Shown here: one piece after another, positions 25,597 through 34,314 of the stretch | Position numbering within the stretch: position 1 is the first letter of the stretch | Layout of the letters: each line of letters begins with the position of its first letter | NCBI RefSeq assembly: GCF_000331245.1 | Contig: NZ_ANFZ01000024.1 | Coordinates: 1 to 59,251 of the forward strand | Source of the DNA: Blastomonas sp. AAP53 | GTDB lineage: Bacteria; Pseudomonadota; Alphaproteobacteria; Sphingomonadales; Sphingomonadaceae | DNA: 59,251 nucleotides | Direction: 5' to 3' | Notes under the pieces: model-generated | Told to the model about the DNA's origin: nothing | Seen by the model: only the letters and a program-made list of their open reading frames with translations | Database searches by the model: none | Translations under genes and position numbers: made by a program

Positions 25597-27786
25597 TCAG
25601 TAACGGAAGATCAGTTCCGCCCCGAGCACCCGGCCCTTGTTGATCGAGGAAAAGGTGGAGCCTGCGAAAAACGGCAGCGGCGAGACATTGCCTTCAGTCT
25701 GGTCGTTCAGCAGGTTGTTGCCGTAGAGCGAGAGCTTCCACCGGCGGTTGTCGGTCTCGAACGACACATTGGCATCGACGATGTCGCCCGCGCTCAGCAG
25801 GCCGGTGTTGTTGTCGTTCGACCAGGCGGCATCGCGATGGGCATAGGCCAGCCGCGCGCCGAACTCGCCGCCGCCGCGCACGTCGTGCGCGAAGTTTGCG
25901 GCAACACCATAAGTCCAGGGCGAAAGCCGTGGCGGACGCAGTGCGAAGTCCTTGGCATCGATGACCCGGTCACCGGTCAAGTCAAAGAAGATGCGGGTGT
26001 ATTGCGCATCGGTATAGCCCAGCTGCCCGTTCAGCGTCAGGTGATCACCGATCCGCAGCGTCGCTTCGGCTTCGACACCGCGCAGCCGCAGATCGGCAGA
26101 GTTGCGGATGACCTGGGTGGTGCCCAGCGGCAGCACGGGAAGGATGATCTCGCGCTGCAGGCCGTAGACGGTGTTGTGGAAGGCAGCGACATTGAGCCGC
26201 AACAGGCTGCCGAAATCCTGCTTCAGGCCGATTTCATAGCTGTTCTGCTTCTCTGCATCGAACGGCCCTGGCGCTTCGGCAGGGTTGCCGTTGCGGAAGT
26301 TGTAGCCGCCGCTGCGGAAGCCTCGCGCAAAGAACGCATAGGCCAGCGTGTCGCTCGTCGGCTGCCATTGCAGGCCGACGCGGAATGTGGGGTCTGCCCA
26401 GCTCTGCTCGTCCCGGAAACCATAGCTGCTGCAGGTCCTGGTTCCGATCGGGTCGCACAGGTTGCCGGTCAGGTTCTGCACCTGCACCCGCTTCTTCTCC
26501 CACGAATAGCGCACGCCGCCGCTCAACGTCAGCGTGTCGGTGAGCCGCCAGTCGGTGGAGACAAACGCGCCGAACGTCGTCTGTGCCTGCTTGCCACCGC
26601 CGGAAATGCGCAGCGCGCCGCCTGCCAGCCTGCGCAGCTCGATATAGTCGATGTCCTGCTCGAAATAATACAGCCCGGTGGTGACATCGACCGAACCGAA
26701 GGTGCCGGCATAGCGCAGTTCGTTGCTGAACTGATTCTGGCGGGTCAGCGTATCGGCGTGGAAGGTGAAGGCGGGCGAGGAATCGATGTCGCTGACCACA
26801 AAGCCGCTATAATCGCGATAGGCGGCAATGTTGGTGATCTTGCCATCGCCAAACGCGGTATCGATGTTGATCTCGACCGAGGCCTGGTTCCAGTCGTTGC
26901 GGGTCTCGCCCTCTTCATCGACGCTGATGCCGAAGCTCTCGCGCCGGAACAGGCCGAAGTTGCTGACCACCGCGCCATCGCCGCGCACCCGGCCATGCTC
27001 GTAGCGCCCGACGATGCTCACGGTATCGCTGGGGGTGAAGTTGAGTGCGGCGCGGACGATCAGCGTTTCCGACGCGCCGAAATCGGTGTTGCCATTGAAC
27101 TGGTTGGTGAAATAGCCGTCGTCGTCATTGTAATAGACCGCCAGCTTGGCCGCCAGCTTGTCCTCGATGATCGGGCCTGACACGACCCCGCTGACAATCT
27201 TGTTGAGCCCGGACTCCACCGCCACGCGGCCTTCGACCTTGAGATCATTGCCCGGAGTAGACGAGCGGACCACGACCGCACCGCCGGTCACGTTGCGGCC
27301 GAACAGCAGACCCTGCGGCCCGCGCAACACCTCAACACCCTCAAGGTCGAAGGTGTCGAACAGGATGCCCGCGCTGATGCCCATATAGACGCCATCGACG
27401 AACACGCCGACGGTCGGATCGATCGAGGGGATCGAGCTGTTGATGCCCAGACCGCGAATGGAGAAATTGGCAAAGCCCGGCGCGGTGCCGACATCATCGA
27501 GCTGCACGTTGGGCGCGCTGTAGCTCAGGTTGTCGAGCGTGCGGATATGCTGGTTTTCGAGCTGGTCGGCGCCAAAGGCGGTGACGGCGATGGCGACGTC
27601 CTGCACATTTTGCGCATTGGCCTTTTTGGTGGCGGTCACGACGATCTCGTCGAAAGCCGATTTCGGGCCTTCAGCGGCCTCGGACGCGCTTTCAATATCC
27701 TGTGCCTGCGCCTGGCTGGCCATGGCCAATACCAGAGCTGCACCGCCCAGACCGACACGCAGCCGTGTCTTGCTGACCTTCAACAT
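25597..27786 (-). CDS. TonB-dependent receptor (module A)
   Basis: 729 residues from the ATG at 27786, chosen because AGGAGGG lies 7 bases upstream of it; an ATG at 27792 is too close to that site. It has a signal peptide ending SQAQAQ, a TonB box (DEIVVTATKK), a plug (GVEVLRGPQGLLFGRNVTGG) and a barrel ending VLGAELIFRY. There is no STN domain. In sphingomonads such receptors carry hydrophobic growth substrates across the outer membrane. With the BVMO downstream it suggests uptake of the compound that is degraded. Confidence 0.9.
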   Translation of the reverse strand: MLKVSKTRLRVGLGGAALVLAMASQAQAQDIESASEAAEGPKSAFDEIVVTATKKANAQNVQDVAIAVTAFGADQLENQHIRTLDNLSYSAPNVQLDDVGTAPGFANFSIRGLGINSSIPSIDPTVGVFVDGVYMGISAGILFDTFDLEGVEVLRGPQGLLFGRNVTGGAVVVRSSTPGNDLKVEGRVAVESGLNKIVSGVVSGPIIEDKLAAKLAVYYNDDDGYFTNQFNGNTDFGASETLIVRAALNFTPSDTVSIVGRYEHGRVRGDGAVVSNFGLFRRESFGISVDEEGETRNDWNQASVEINIDTAFGDGKITNIAAYRDYSGFVVSDIDSSPAFTFHADTLTRQNQFSNELRYAGTFGSVDVTTGLYYFEQDIDYIELRRLAGGALRISGGGKQAQTTFGAFVSTDWRLTDTLTLSGGVRYSWEKKRVQVQNLTGNLCDPIGTRTCSSYGFRDEQSWADPTFRVGLQWQPTSDTLAYAFFARGFRSGGYNFRNGNPAEAPGPFDAEKQNSYEIGLKQDFGSLLRLNVAAFHNTVYGLQREIILPVLPLGTTQVIRNSADLRLRGVEAEATLRIGDHLTLNGQLGYTDAQYTRIFFDLTGDRVIDAKDFALRPPRLSPWTYGVAANFAHDVRGGGEFGARLAYAHRDAAWSNDNNTGLLSAGDIVDANVSFETDNRRWKLSLYGNNLLNDQTEGNVSPLPFFAGSTFSSINKGRVLGAELIFRY

Positions 27787-28020
27787 ATTCATCCCCTCCT
27801 GTGTTATGTTTTCCCGAAAGGACGCGAGCTCGGGGCGCGACAAGCCGATCAGGCCTGACGGTCATTTGCTGCGCGACAATGCGGGTTTGGCGTCTTTTTC
27901 AGTGGTGTGATTTCTCAGCATTGGGCCCGAACAGGCAACCTGCAGGCCCTGTCCAGCCGCGATAATCATAAGGGCGATTTGCGATGTGCCAGGCGCAGCA
28001 CACCGGATCGACAACCAGCC

Positions 28021-28776
28021 TCAGCGCGCCAGCGTATGGCCGATGCCGCCATCGACCGCGATCGACTGGCCGGTGACGAAGGAGGATCGCTCCCCTGCCA
28101 GCCACAACGCTGCCTGGGCGATATCCACCGCCTCGCCCAGCCGCCCTACCGGGGTCTGCGTGATGCGCCTGGCGATCTGGTCCTCGTTCAATATGGCGAG
28201 CACGCCTTCGGTTGCCACCGTGGAAGGCGCGATGGCATTGACCCGGATCTTCCGAGGGCCAAGCTCGACCGAGGCAGACCGGGTCAGCCCGTCGACCCCT
28301 GCCTTGACCGCAGCATAAAGCAGCGCACCAGTGCTGCCCAACCGCCCTGCCATCGACCCGATGTTGATGATGGCACCGCCCGGCGGCATATGCGGCGCTG
28401 CTGCCTGGATGCCCCAGACAATGCCGCCCAGGCCGACACCCGTCATCCGCGCAAACGTTTCAGGGGTGATGTCCGCGATCAGGTCGTAGCGGTTCCACAT
28501 CGCGTTGTTCACCAGAATGTCGATGCGCCCCAGGCGTGCGGCGGCATCGTCGATCACGGCGGTCAGTGCCGCGCGGTCCGATACGTCCGCGCCATAGCCG
28601 ATGGCGGTCGCTCCGGTGGCGGCAATCGCCTCGGCAGCCGCTTCGGCCCAATGTGGCTTCAGATCGACCAGCACCACCGCCGCCCCTTCGGCGGCGAACA
28701 GCTCGGCGATCGCGCGGCCCAGCCCGCGCGACGCGCCGGTGATGATTGCAACCTTGTCCCTCAGTTCCCCGCCCAT
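28021..28776 (-). CDS. SDR-family oxidoreductase
   Basis: 251 residues from the ATG at 28776, preceded by GAAAGGAC. The cofactor motif is TGASRGLG (13-20), and the catalytic Ser141, Tyr154 and Lys158 are present (INIGSMAG, YAAVK). The structural NNAG is NNAM (90-93). VVLVDLKPH after strand 2 ends in Asp, pointing to NAD(H). It is probably an alcohol/ketone dehydrogenase of the cluster. It is transcribed divergently from the tandem SDR gene. Confidence 0.88.
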   Translation of the reverse strand: MGGELRDKVAIITGASRGLGRAIAELFAAEGAAVVLVDLKPHWAEAAAEAIAATGATAIGYGADVSDRAALTAVIDDAAARLGRIDILVNNAMWNRYDLIADITPETFARMTGVGLGGIVWGIQAAAPHMPPGGAIINIGSMAGRLGSTGALLYAAVKAGVDGLTRSASVELGPRKIRVNAIAPSTVATEGVLAILNEDQIARRITQTPVGRLGEAVDIAQAALWLAGERSSFVTGQSIAVDGGIGHTLAR

Positions 28777-28967
28777 CGTCGTCCTTTCGCTTGTTGCCGC
28801 GCATCTAGCCGCAGCCCGGGCCCTGCCAGCAACGCCGCGCTGGGGCGGCAGCGCGATTATTCGGTGCATGATAAGCGCGACTGCCCCTCCGCCGCCCTTT
28901 GACCCCAGCGCGATCCGCGCGCGAAAGTGCGGCAAGCCCGATACAGGGCAGCACAAAAGGAGCGGAC

Positions 28968-30515
28968 ATGACGGACAGGGCTCAACACGCGGGCGGGCGG
29001 CTGGTGCTGGTGACCGGCGCGGCACGCGGCATCGGCCTGGCCTGCGCTCGGCGCTTTGCCGCCGACGAAGATCGCGTCATTCTCGCCGACCGGGATGCTG
29101 ACGCGTGTTCCAGTGCCGCCGCGAGCCTTGGCGGGCGGCATGTCGCGCTCACCCTGGACGTGTCGGATGAGGCTGCGGTCGCCAGGGCTCTGGCGGATGT
29201 GCAGGCGCAGCATGGCCCCATCGACGTGCTCGTCAACAATGCCGGAGTGGTCGACCGGATGGCGCGCCCGCTGCTGGAGGTGCCCGACGACGATATCGAC
29301 CGGCTGCTCGGCATCAATCTGGACGGACCATTTCTGGTGACCCGCGCCGTCGTGCACGCGATGATGCGGCAAGGCCAGGGCGCGATCGTCAACATCGCCT
29401 CGGGCGCAGCACTGCGTGCGCTTCCCGGACGCGCGGCCTATAGCATGACCAAGGCGGGCGTGATCGGCATGACCCGCGCGCTTGCGGTGGAGCTTGCGCC
29501 GCACGGCATTGCGGTCAACGCCGTGCTGCCGGGCTATATCGACACCGAGATCCTGCTGGCGCTGGAACGGGAGGGCCGGTTCGATCGCGGCGCGGTGGCG
29601 GGCGCCATCCCCGCTGGCCGACTGGGCCGCGCCGACGAGGTGGCAGAGGCGGTCCATCATGTCTCGCGCGCCACCTATCTTGCCGGAACCTTGCTGTCGG
29701 TCGATGGCGGGGTCGATGCCTTTGGCGGTTCGGGCCGGGCGTCAGAATCGGTAATGCCGCATCGGCCAACGCGTCCGGGCGATGTCGCCTGCGTGACCGG
29801 CGGGACGAGCGGCATCGGCGCGGCGATCGCCGACCGCCTGGCGGCACAAGGCTGGCAGGTGGCGGTGATCGATCAGCAGCCAGCAGGCCATTGTGCGCAT
29901 CGCGTCTGGCAGGCCGACATGGCCGACGCCGACGCGGTCCGCAGTGCGATCGCCGGGATTGCAGCATCGCTGGGCCCGGTGGCCTTGCTGGTCAACAACG
30001 CAGGCATTGTCGATCCTGCCCATCCGACGCACGCGCAGTCGCCAGCCGACTTTCGCCGGACCATCGCCGTCAACGTCAAGGGCGTCATCCACGCCGCGCG
30101 CGCCGCTGCACCGATGATGATCGCCAGCGGCGGCGGGGCCATCGTCAACCTGTCCTCGATCACCGCCAGCCTGGGACTGCCGGGGCGCAACGCCTATGGT
30201 GCATCCAAGGCCGCAGTATCGATGCTGACGCGCAGCATGGCCTGCGAATGGGCCACGCACGGCATCCGGGTCAACGCGGTCGCGCCGGGCTATATCCGCA
30301 CCCCCGCGGTGGAAGCGCTGATCGCATCGGGCGCGCGTGATCTCGATGCGCTGATTGGGCGGATACCGATGGGCAGGCTGGGCGAGCCTTCGGAAATTGC
30401 CGATCTGGTCGCCTTTCTGGGATCGGACGCGGCATCCTATATCACCGGCACGACGGTGCAGGCCGATGGCGGCTATCTGGCCAGCGGCCACCCCGCCGGT
30501 GCACCGATGCCCTGA
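28968..30515 (+). CDS. Tandem SDR fusion protein, two complete SDR domains
   Basis: 515 residues, twice the usual SDR length. Domain 1 (about 10-255) has TGAARGIG (16-23), NNAG, and Tyr158/Lys162 in YSMTK. Domain 2 (about 270-505) has TGGTSGIG (277-284), NNAG, and Tyr410/Lys414 in YGASK. Both catalytic sets are intact, so both may work, perhaps on consecutive hydroxyl oxidations, or the fusion may make an SDR dimer in one chain. The RBS AAGGAG at 28957-28962 fixes the start. It is the first gene of a long plus-strand run. Confidence 0.9.
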   Translation: MTDRAQHAGGRLVLVTGAARGIGLACARRFAADEDRVILADRDADACSSAAASLGGRHVALTLDVSDEAAVARALADVQAQHGPIDVLVNNAGVVDRMARPLLEVPDDDIDRLLGINLDGPFLVTRAVVHAMMRQGQGAIVNIASGAALRALPGRAAYSMTKAGVIGMTRALAVELAPHGIAVNAVLPGYIDTEILLALEREGRFDRGAVAGAIPAGRLGRADEVAEAVHHVSRATYLAGTLLSVDGGVDAFGGSGRASESVMPHRPTRPGDVACVTGGTSGIGAAIADRLAAQGWQVAVIDQQPAGHCAHRVWQADMADADAVRSAIAGIAASLGPVALLVNNAGIVDPAHPTHAQSPADFRRTIAVNVKGVIHAARAAAPMMIASGGGAIVNLSSITASLGLPGRNAYGASKAAVSMLTRSMACEWATHGIRVNAVAPGYIRTPAVEALIASGARDLDALIGRIPMGRLGEPSEIADLVAFLGSDAASYITGTTVQADGGYLASGHPAGAPMP

Positions 30516-30532
30516 GCGCCCGGGCTCGCATG

Positions 30533-30547
30533 GCATATCCTATATGC
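30533..30547. promoter_or_regulatory. GCATAT-CCT-ATATGC palindrome upstream of the crotonase gene
   Basis: A perfect 6-bp inverted repeat (30533-30538 and 30542-30547) lies in the 124-base gap between the tandem SDR and the crotonase gene, about 93 bases before the start codon. A similar half-pattern, GCATA...TGCAA, is found near 35136-35151 upstream of the SMP-30 gene, which has the next such gap. It is a possible binding site for one of the IclR proteins. Confidence 0.35.
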
Positions 30548-30639
30548 AATAGTTGCGTGTCCCGGCACGGCGCAGGTGCCAAGCCCCCACTGCCCCCATA
30601 ATCTTTCGGCCAGCAAAACAAGACGGTGGGAGAGCTTCG

Positions 30640-31404
30640 ATGAGTCAGGTCAGGTTGGAAGTCGCGGATTATGTTGCAGTGGTCACGCTCGACAATCCGC
30701 CGGTCAACGCCCAGAACATGGAGCTGATCGAAGAGATCACCGCCACCTTCGACAGCTTCAACGACCGCGACGATGTCCGCGTGGTGGTGCTCACCGGGGC
30801 GGGCAAGTGCTTTTCGGCTGGCGCAGACCTGCGCAACCGGCCCGACCTGTCCGCGCCCGGCGCGCGCTGGGCCCGCAACCGCAAGGTGCGCGAGGTCAGC
30901 TATTGCATCATGGACAATGCCAAGCCGACGATCGCGGCAGTCAACGGCGCGGCGCTTGGTGCGGGCCTGGGGCTGGTGGCCAGCTGCGACATCATCGTCG
31001 CCTCGCAGAACGCGGTCTTCGGCCTGCCCGAGGTCGATGTCGGCCTGATGGGCGGCGGCAAGCATGCAGAGCGGATCCTGCCACATTCGCTGGTGCGCCG
31101 GATGATGCTGACCGGCTATCGCGCGCCTGCCGAAGAGCTCTATCGGCGCGGCATCATCGAGGCGTGTCTGCCGCCCGAAGAGCTGATGCCCTGGGTGATG
31201 GACATGGCGCGCAACATCGCCGCCAAGAGCCCGCTCGCCACCCGTCTGGCCAAGGACAGCATGCGCACGATCGAGAACATGACGCTGCGGGACGGCTATA
31301 TCTACGAACAGGGCAACACCGCCAAGCTGGCAAGCTCGCACGATGCGGCGGAGGCGGTGGCGGCGTTCGTCGAGAAACGCCCGCCGGTGTTCCAGGGACG
31401 CTGA
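30640..31404 (+). CDS. Enoyl-CoA hydratase/isomerase family (crotonase)
   Basis: 254 residues from the ATG at 30640. The crotonase pattern is clear: FSAGADLRN oxyanion-hole segment (58-66) and VNGAALGAGLGLVASCDIIV (101-120). Of the two catalytic Glu of hydratases, the first is Gly111 here, while the second, Glu131 in LPEVDVG, remains. Single-Glu members often catalyse isomerisation or other crotonase reactions, so the activity should not be assumed to be plain hydration. It starts a compact run: 8 bases before the acyl-CoA ligase. Confidence 0.85.
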   Translation: MSQVRLEVADYVAVVTLDNPPVNAQNMELIEEITATFDSFNDRDDVRVVVLTGAGKCFSAGADLRNRPDLSAPGARWARNRKVREVSYCIMDNAKPTIAAVNGAALGAGLGLVASCDIIVASQNAVFGLPEVDVGLMGGGKHAERILPHSLVRRMMLTGYRAPAEELYRRGIIEACLPPEELMPWVMDMARNIAAKSPLATRLAKDSMRTIENMTLRDGYIYEQGNTAKLASSHDAAEAVAAFVEKRPPVFQGR

Positions 31405-31412
31405 GCCCGGCC

Positions 31413-33011
31413 ATGACACGCACGCGCGCCGGCAACTGGAACTTTGGCGATCTGCTCGATATCGCCGCCGCCCATGTCCCCGCAGAAAGACCCGCGCTGG
31501 TGCGCGGCGACCGCACGATCTGCTGGGGCGATTTCGATGCCCGCACCAACCGGCTGGCGCGCGCCATGCTGGCAGGCGGGCTGCAGACCGGGGACAGGGT
31601 CGCCATCCTGGCGCGCAACATTCCCGAGTTCATCGAGATCGCGTGCGCCGCATTCAAGGCGCGGCTGACCCATGTGAACATCAACTATCGCTACACCACC
31701 GCCGAGATCGAATATGTGCTGGCCGATTGCCAGGCCGCCGCGCTGTTCCATCAGGACGAATTCGCCTCGGTCGTGGCCCCCCTGCCCGCCGCTCTCGATC
31801 ACCTCAGGCTGATGGTGCAGATCGGCGGCGAAGGCGATGGCTATGAGGCGATGGTGGCCGAGGGCGATGGCGCGCCGCTGGGCATCGTGCGGTCCGCCGA
31901 TGACGGCTATCTGCTGTACACCGGCGGCACCACCGGTCGGCCAAAGGGCGTGATGTGGGCGGCAGGCGATGCCCGCGCGGTGCAGCTGGAATCGCCTACG
32001 GTCCGCACGCCGGTGCTGACGCTGGACGATCATGGTCGGCAGGTTGCGGCGAACGTCACGCCGGGCCGGGTGCTGCCCGCCTGTCCGCTGATGCATGGCG
32101 CCGGGCTCAACAGCTCGATGGCCGAACTGCTGATGGGTGGCACCGCGGTACTGCTGGAAAAGGACAGTTTCAACGCTGCCGAATTGTGGGATCAGGTCGA
32201 ACGCCACCGGGTCAGCCGCATCCTGATTGTCGGCGATGTCTTTGCCCGGCCCATGCTGCAGGCGCTCGAAGCGCACCCGGGCCGCTGGGATCTCGCGAGC
32301 CTCAAGGTCATATCCTCTGCCGGCCTGATGTGGAGCGAAGAGGTCAAGCGCGGGCTGGTGGCGCAGCTGCCGCAGCTGTCGCTCGTCGACATCCTGGGCG
32401 CATCGGAGGCGTCGGGCTTTGGTTATGCGGTCACCAATGCATTGCGCTCAACCCCCACCGGCTATTTCGAGCCGGGCCGACAGACGGTGATCATCGATGT
32501 CGAGACCGACCGGGTGCTCGCCGATGACGAGCCCGGCACCGGCTGGCTCGCGCGCAGGCCGCCATTTGCACTGGGCTATTACGGCGATCCGGAAAAGACG
32601 GCGCAGACCTACCGGCAGATCGACGATACCGTCTATGCCATCCCCGGCGACATGGCCGAACGCACCGCCGATGGGCTGATCCGGCTGATCGGACGCGGCA
32701 ACCTGTGCATCAACACCGGCGGCGAGAAGGTGTTCGTCGAAGAGGTCGAAGAGGCGCTGAAACGGGCTCCGGGGATCGAGGACGCCATCGTGGTCGGCGT
32801 TCCCGACGAGACCTGGGGCAAGGCCATCGTGGCGTTGATCCGCACCGCACCGGGCTATGACGAGGCCAGCGCCCGCGCGGTTCTGGAAGCCGATCTGGCC
32901 CGCTACAAGCTGCCCCGCCGGATGATCGTGCTCGACGATCTGCCACGCCACGCCAGCGGCAAATCCGATTATCGCCGCGCGACCGAAATGGCGCTGGCAG
33001 CGACGAGCTGA
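31413..33011 (+). CDS. Acyl-CoA synthetase (AMP-forming) 1
   Basis: 532 residues from the ATG at 31413. The adenylation P-loop is LLYTGGTTGRPKGVMW, and the C-terminal domain Lys is in LPRHASGKSDYR. It makes an acyl-CoA from a free acid, ATP and CoA. The reading frame continues open far upstream through the crotonase gene but only in an unused frame. It lies between the crotonase and a GTG-started SDR, with gaps of 8 and 4 bases, so they form one operon. The substrate is probably a cyclic or branched acid. Confidence 0.92.
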   Translation: MTRTRAGNWNFGDLLDIAAAHVPAERPALVRGDRTICWGDFDARTNRLARAMLAGGLQTGDRVAILARNIPEFIEIACAAFKARLTHVNINYRYTTAEIEYVLADCQAAALFHQDEFASVVAPLPAALDHLRLMVQIGGEGDGYEAMVAEGDGAPLGIVRSADDGYLLYTGGTTGRPKGVMWAAGDARAVQLESPTVRTPVLTLDDHGRQVAANVTPGRVLPACPLMHGAGLNSSMAELLMGGTAVLLEKDSFNAAELWDQVERHRVSRILIVGDVFARPMLQALEAHPGRWDLASLKVISSAGLMWSEEVKRGLVAQLPQLSLVDILGASEASGFGYAVTNALRSTPTGYFEPGRQTVIIDVETDRVLADDEPGTGWLARRPPFALGYYGDPEKTAQTYRQIDDTVYAIPGDMAERTADGLIRLIGRGNLCINTGGEKVFVEEVEEALKRAPGIEDAIVVGVPDETWGKAIVALIRTAPGYDEASARAVLEADLARYKLPRRMIVLDDLPRHASGKSDYRRATEMALAATS

Positions 33012-33015
33012 ACCG

Positions 33016-33729
33016 GTGCGCCCGCAGGCTCTCGTCACCGGCGGTGCACAGGGAATCGGCCGCGCCGTCGCTGAAACACTGGCGGCACAAGGCTGGCAGG
33101 TTGTGGCGGCAGACCGGGACGAAGCCGCGCTCGGCTGGGTGACAGACCATGCCGATACCGTGACCGGCGCGGTGATCGATGTCACCGACGCACACGACAT
33201 CACCCGCGTGCTCGATGCGATGCCCGCGCCCGATGTCGTGGTCAACTGCGCCGGAATCGCCGCGCAGCTGCTGCCGCTCAAGCAGATCGAGCGGGGCGCC
33301 TTCGAGCAGATGCTGCGCGTGAATACCGGGGGGACGTTTCTCGTCGCGCGCGAGGCGGCTCGCCGGATGCAGGGCGGTGCGATCATAAACATCGCCTCGC
33401 GCGGCTATCTCGGTGGGGCGGGCGCTGCGCATTATGTTGCGTCGAAAGCGGCGGTGGTCGGCATGACCCGGGCGATGGCGGTGGAGCTGCGCTGGCGCGG
33501 CATCAGCGTCAACGCGGTCGCACCCGGCATGGTCGAGACCCGGATGATCGCGGATTTTACCCCGGGCATGCGCGAACGCCTGACGCGGCTGGAGCCGAGC
33601 GGCACGGCGTTGCAGCCGGACACCATTGCAGGCGCCGTAGGCTATCTCGCCTCGCCTGCCGGACGCGCGCTGAGCGGCCAGGTGCTGCTGGTCGATGGCG
33701 GCAAGTCGCTGGGGGTCTATCCATGCTGA
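33016..33729 (+). CDS. SDR-family oxidoreductase
   Basis: 237 residues from a GTG at 33016, 4 bases after the ligase stop. The cofactor motif is TGGAQGIG, and NCAG replaces NNAG. INIAS holds the catalytic Ser, and YVASK gives Tyr and Lys. AADRDE after strand 2 suggests NAD(H). It is full length and should be active. Its end overlaps by 7 bases the start of a degenerate SDR gene, so the two products may be made together and could form a heteromer. Confidence 0.88.
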   Translation: MRPQALVTGGAQGIGRAVAETLAAQGWQVVAADRDEAALGWVTDHADTVTGAVIDVTDAHDITRVLDAMPAPDVVVNCAGIAAQLLPLKQIERGAFEQMLRVNTGGTFLVAREAARRMQGGAIINIASRGYLGGAGAAHYVASKAAVVGMTRAMAVELRWRGISVNAVAPGMVETRMIADFTPGMRERLTRLEPSGTALQPDTIAGAVGYLASPAGRALSGQVLLVDGGKSLGVYPC

Positions 33730-34244
33730 CCGTCGTTGCAGACCCAGGCAGCGTGGCAGACAGCATCGCCGCGCTGGTCGACCGCCAATGCGCCGACACC
33801 CTCACCATGGCCGCCGCTCTGGTCGATGCCATGCCACCCGGTCGCGCAGCTCCGCTCGATGCGCTGGGCGATGCAGACCTCGAGGCCGGCCTCATCCAGC
33901 CGCTGGCATCGCTGGGCGCCACGCTCGCCGGGCTGGTACCGCAGCATCGCCGCATCGTGCTGATCGGCACCATGGCGGGATTTGGCCAATGGCATGCCAG
34001 CCTGTCCGCCGGTTTTGCAGCCGGCGCGACCGGATTGATGCGGTCGGTCGCGCTGGAATTCATGCGCGAGGGCGTGACGGTCAACATGATTGCTCTTGGC
34101 GACATGGATGATCGTCAGGCGGTCCGGGCCGCAGGCCTTGCTGCGGTGCTGCTGCAATCGGATGCGATGAGCGGCCAGGTGCTGCCCTGCGACGGCGGCG
34201 ACAATCTGCGCATGACCCAGGCGCGCAACCGCCCGCTGGCATAA
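33723..34244 (+). CDS. Degenerate SDR-like protein lacking catalytic residues
   Basis: 173 residues. Only the second half of the SDR fold is recognisable: IVLIGTMAGFGQW (78-90), GLMRSVALEFMREGVTVNMI (104-123) and SGQVLPCDGGD. Aligned with the SDR just upstream, the catalytic Tyr is Ser95 and Lys is Ala99, and the N-terminal glycine-rich nucleotide motif is absent. The frame is open with no internal stop, so it is kept under selection as a protein rather than decaying. Its start lies inside the end of the active SDR gene, suggesting it is a non-catalytic partner subunit. Confidence 0.75.
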   Translation: MLTVVADPGSVADSIAALVDRQCADTLTMAAALVDAMPPGRAAPLDALGDADLEAGLIQPLASLGATLAGLVPQHRRIVLIGTMAGFGQWHASLSAGFAAGATGLMRSVALEFMREGVTVNMIALGDMDDRQAVRAAGLAAVLLQSDAMSGQVLPCDGGDNLRMTQARNRPLA

Positions 34245-34314
34245 CCCCTTTACGAGCCGCCCGCACGCGGGCAGGATCGATGGCGCAGACAGCGGCAACG
34301 GGGGAGAGGCGCGA

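Noticed and set aside
23814-27180. Long plus-strand frames (about 590-610 residues) opposite BVMO 1 and the TonB receptor
   Set aside because: Their composition is typical of antisense shadows, while both minus-strand genes have clear motifs and starts.
30576-31412. Upstream extension of acyl-CoA synthetase 1 into the crotonase gene (811 residues)
   Set aside because: The added part is the crotonase gene read in another frame; the ATG at 31413 gives a normal ligase.
34246-34314. Possible terminator between the degenerate SDR and IclR 2
   Set aside because: GCCCGC/GCGGGC stem is short, with no U-tract, and could be chance in GC-rich DNA.
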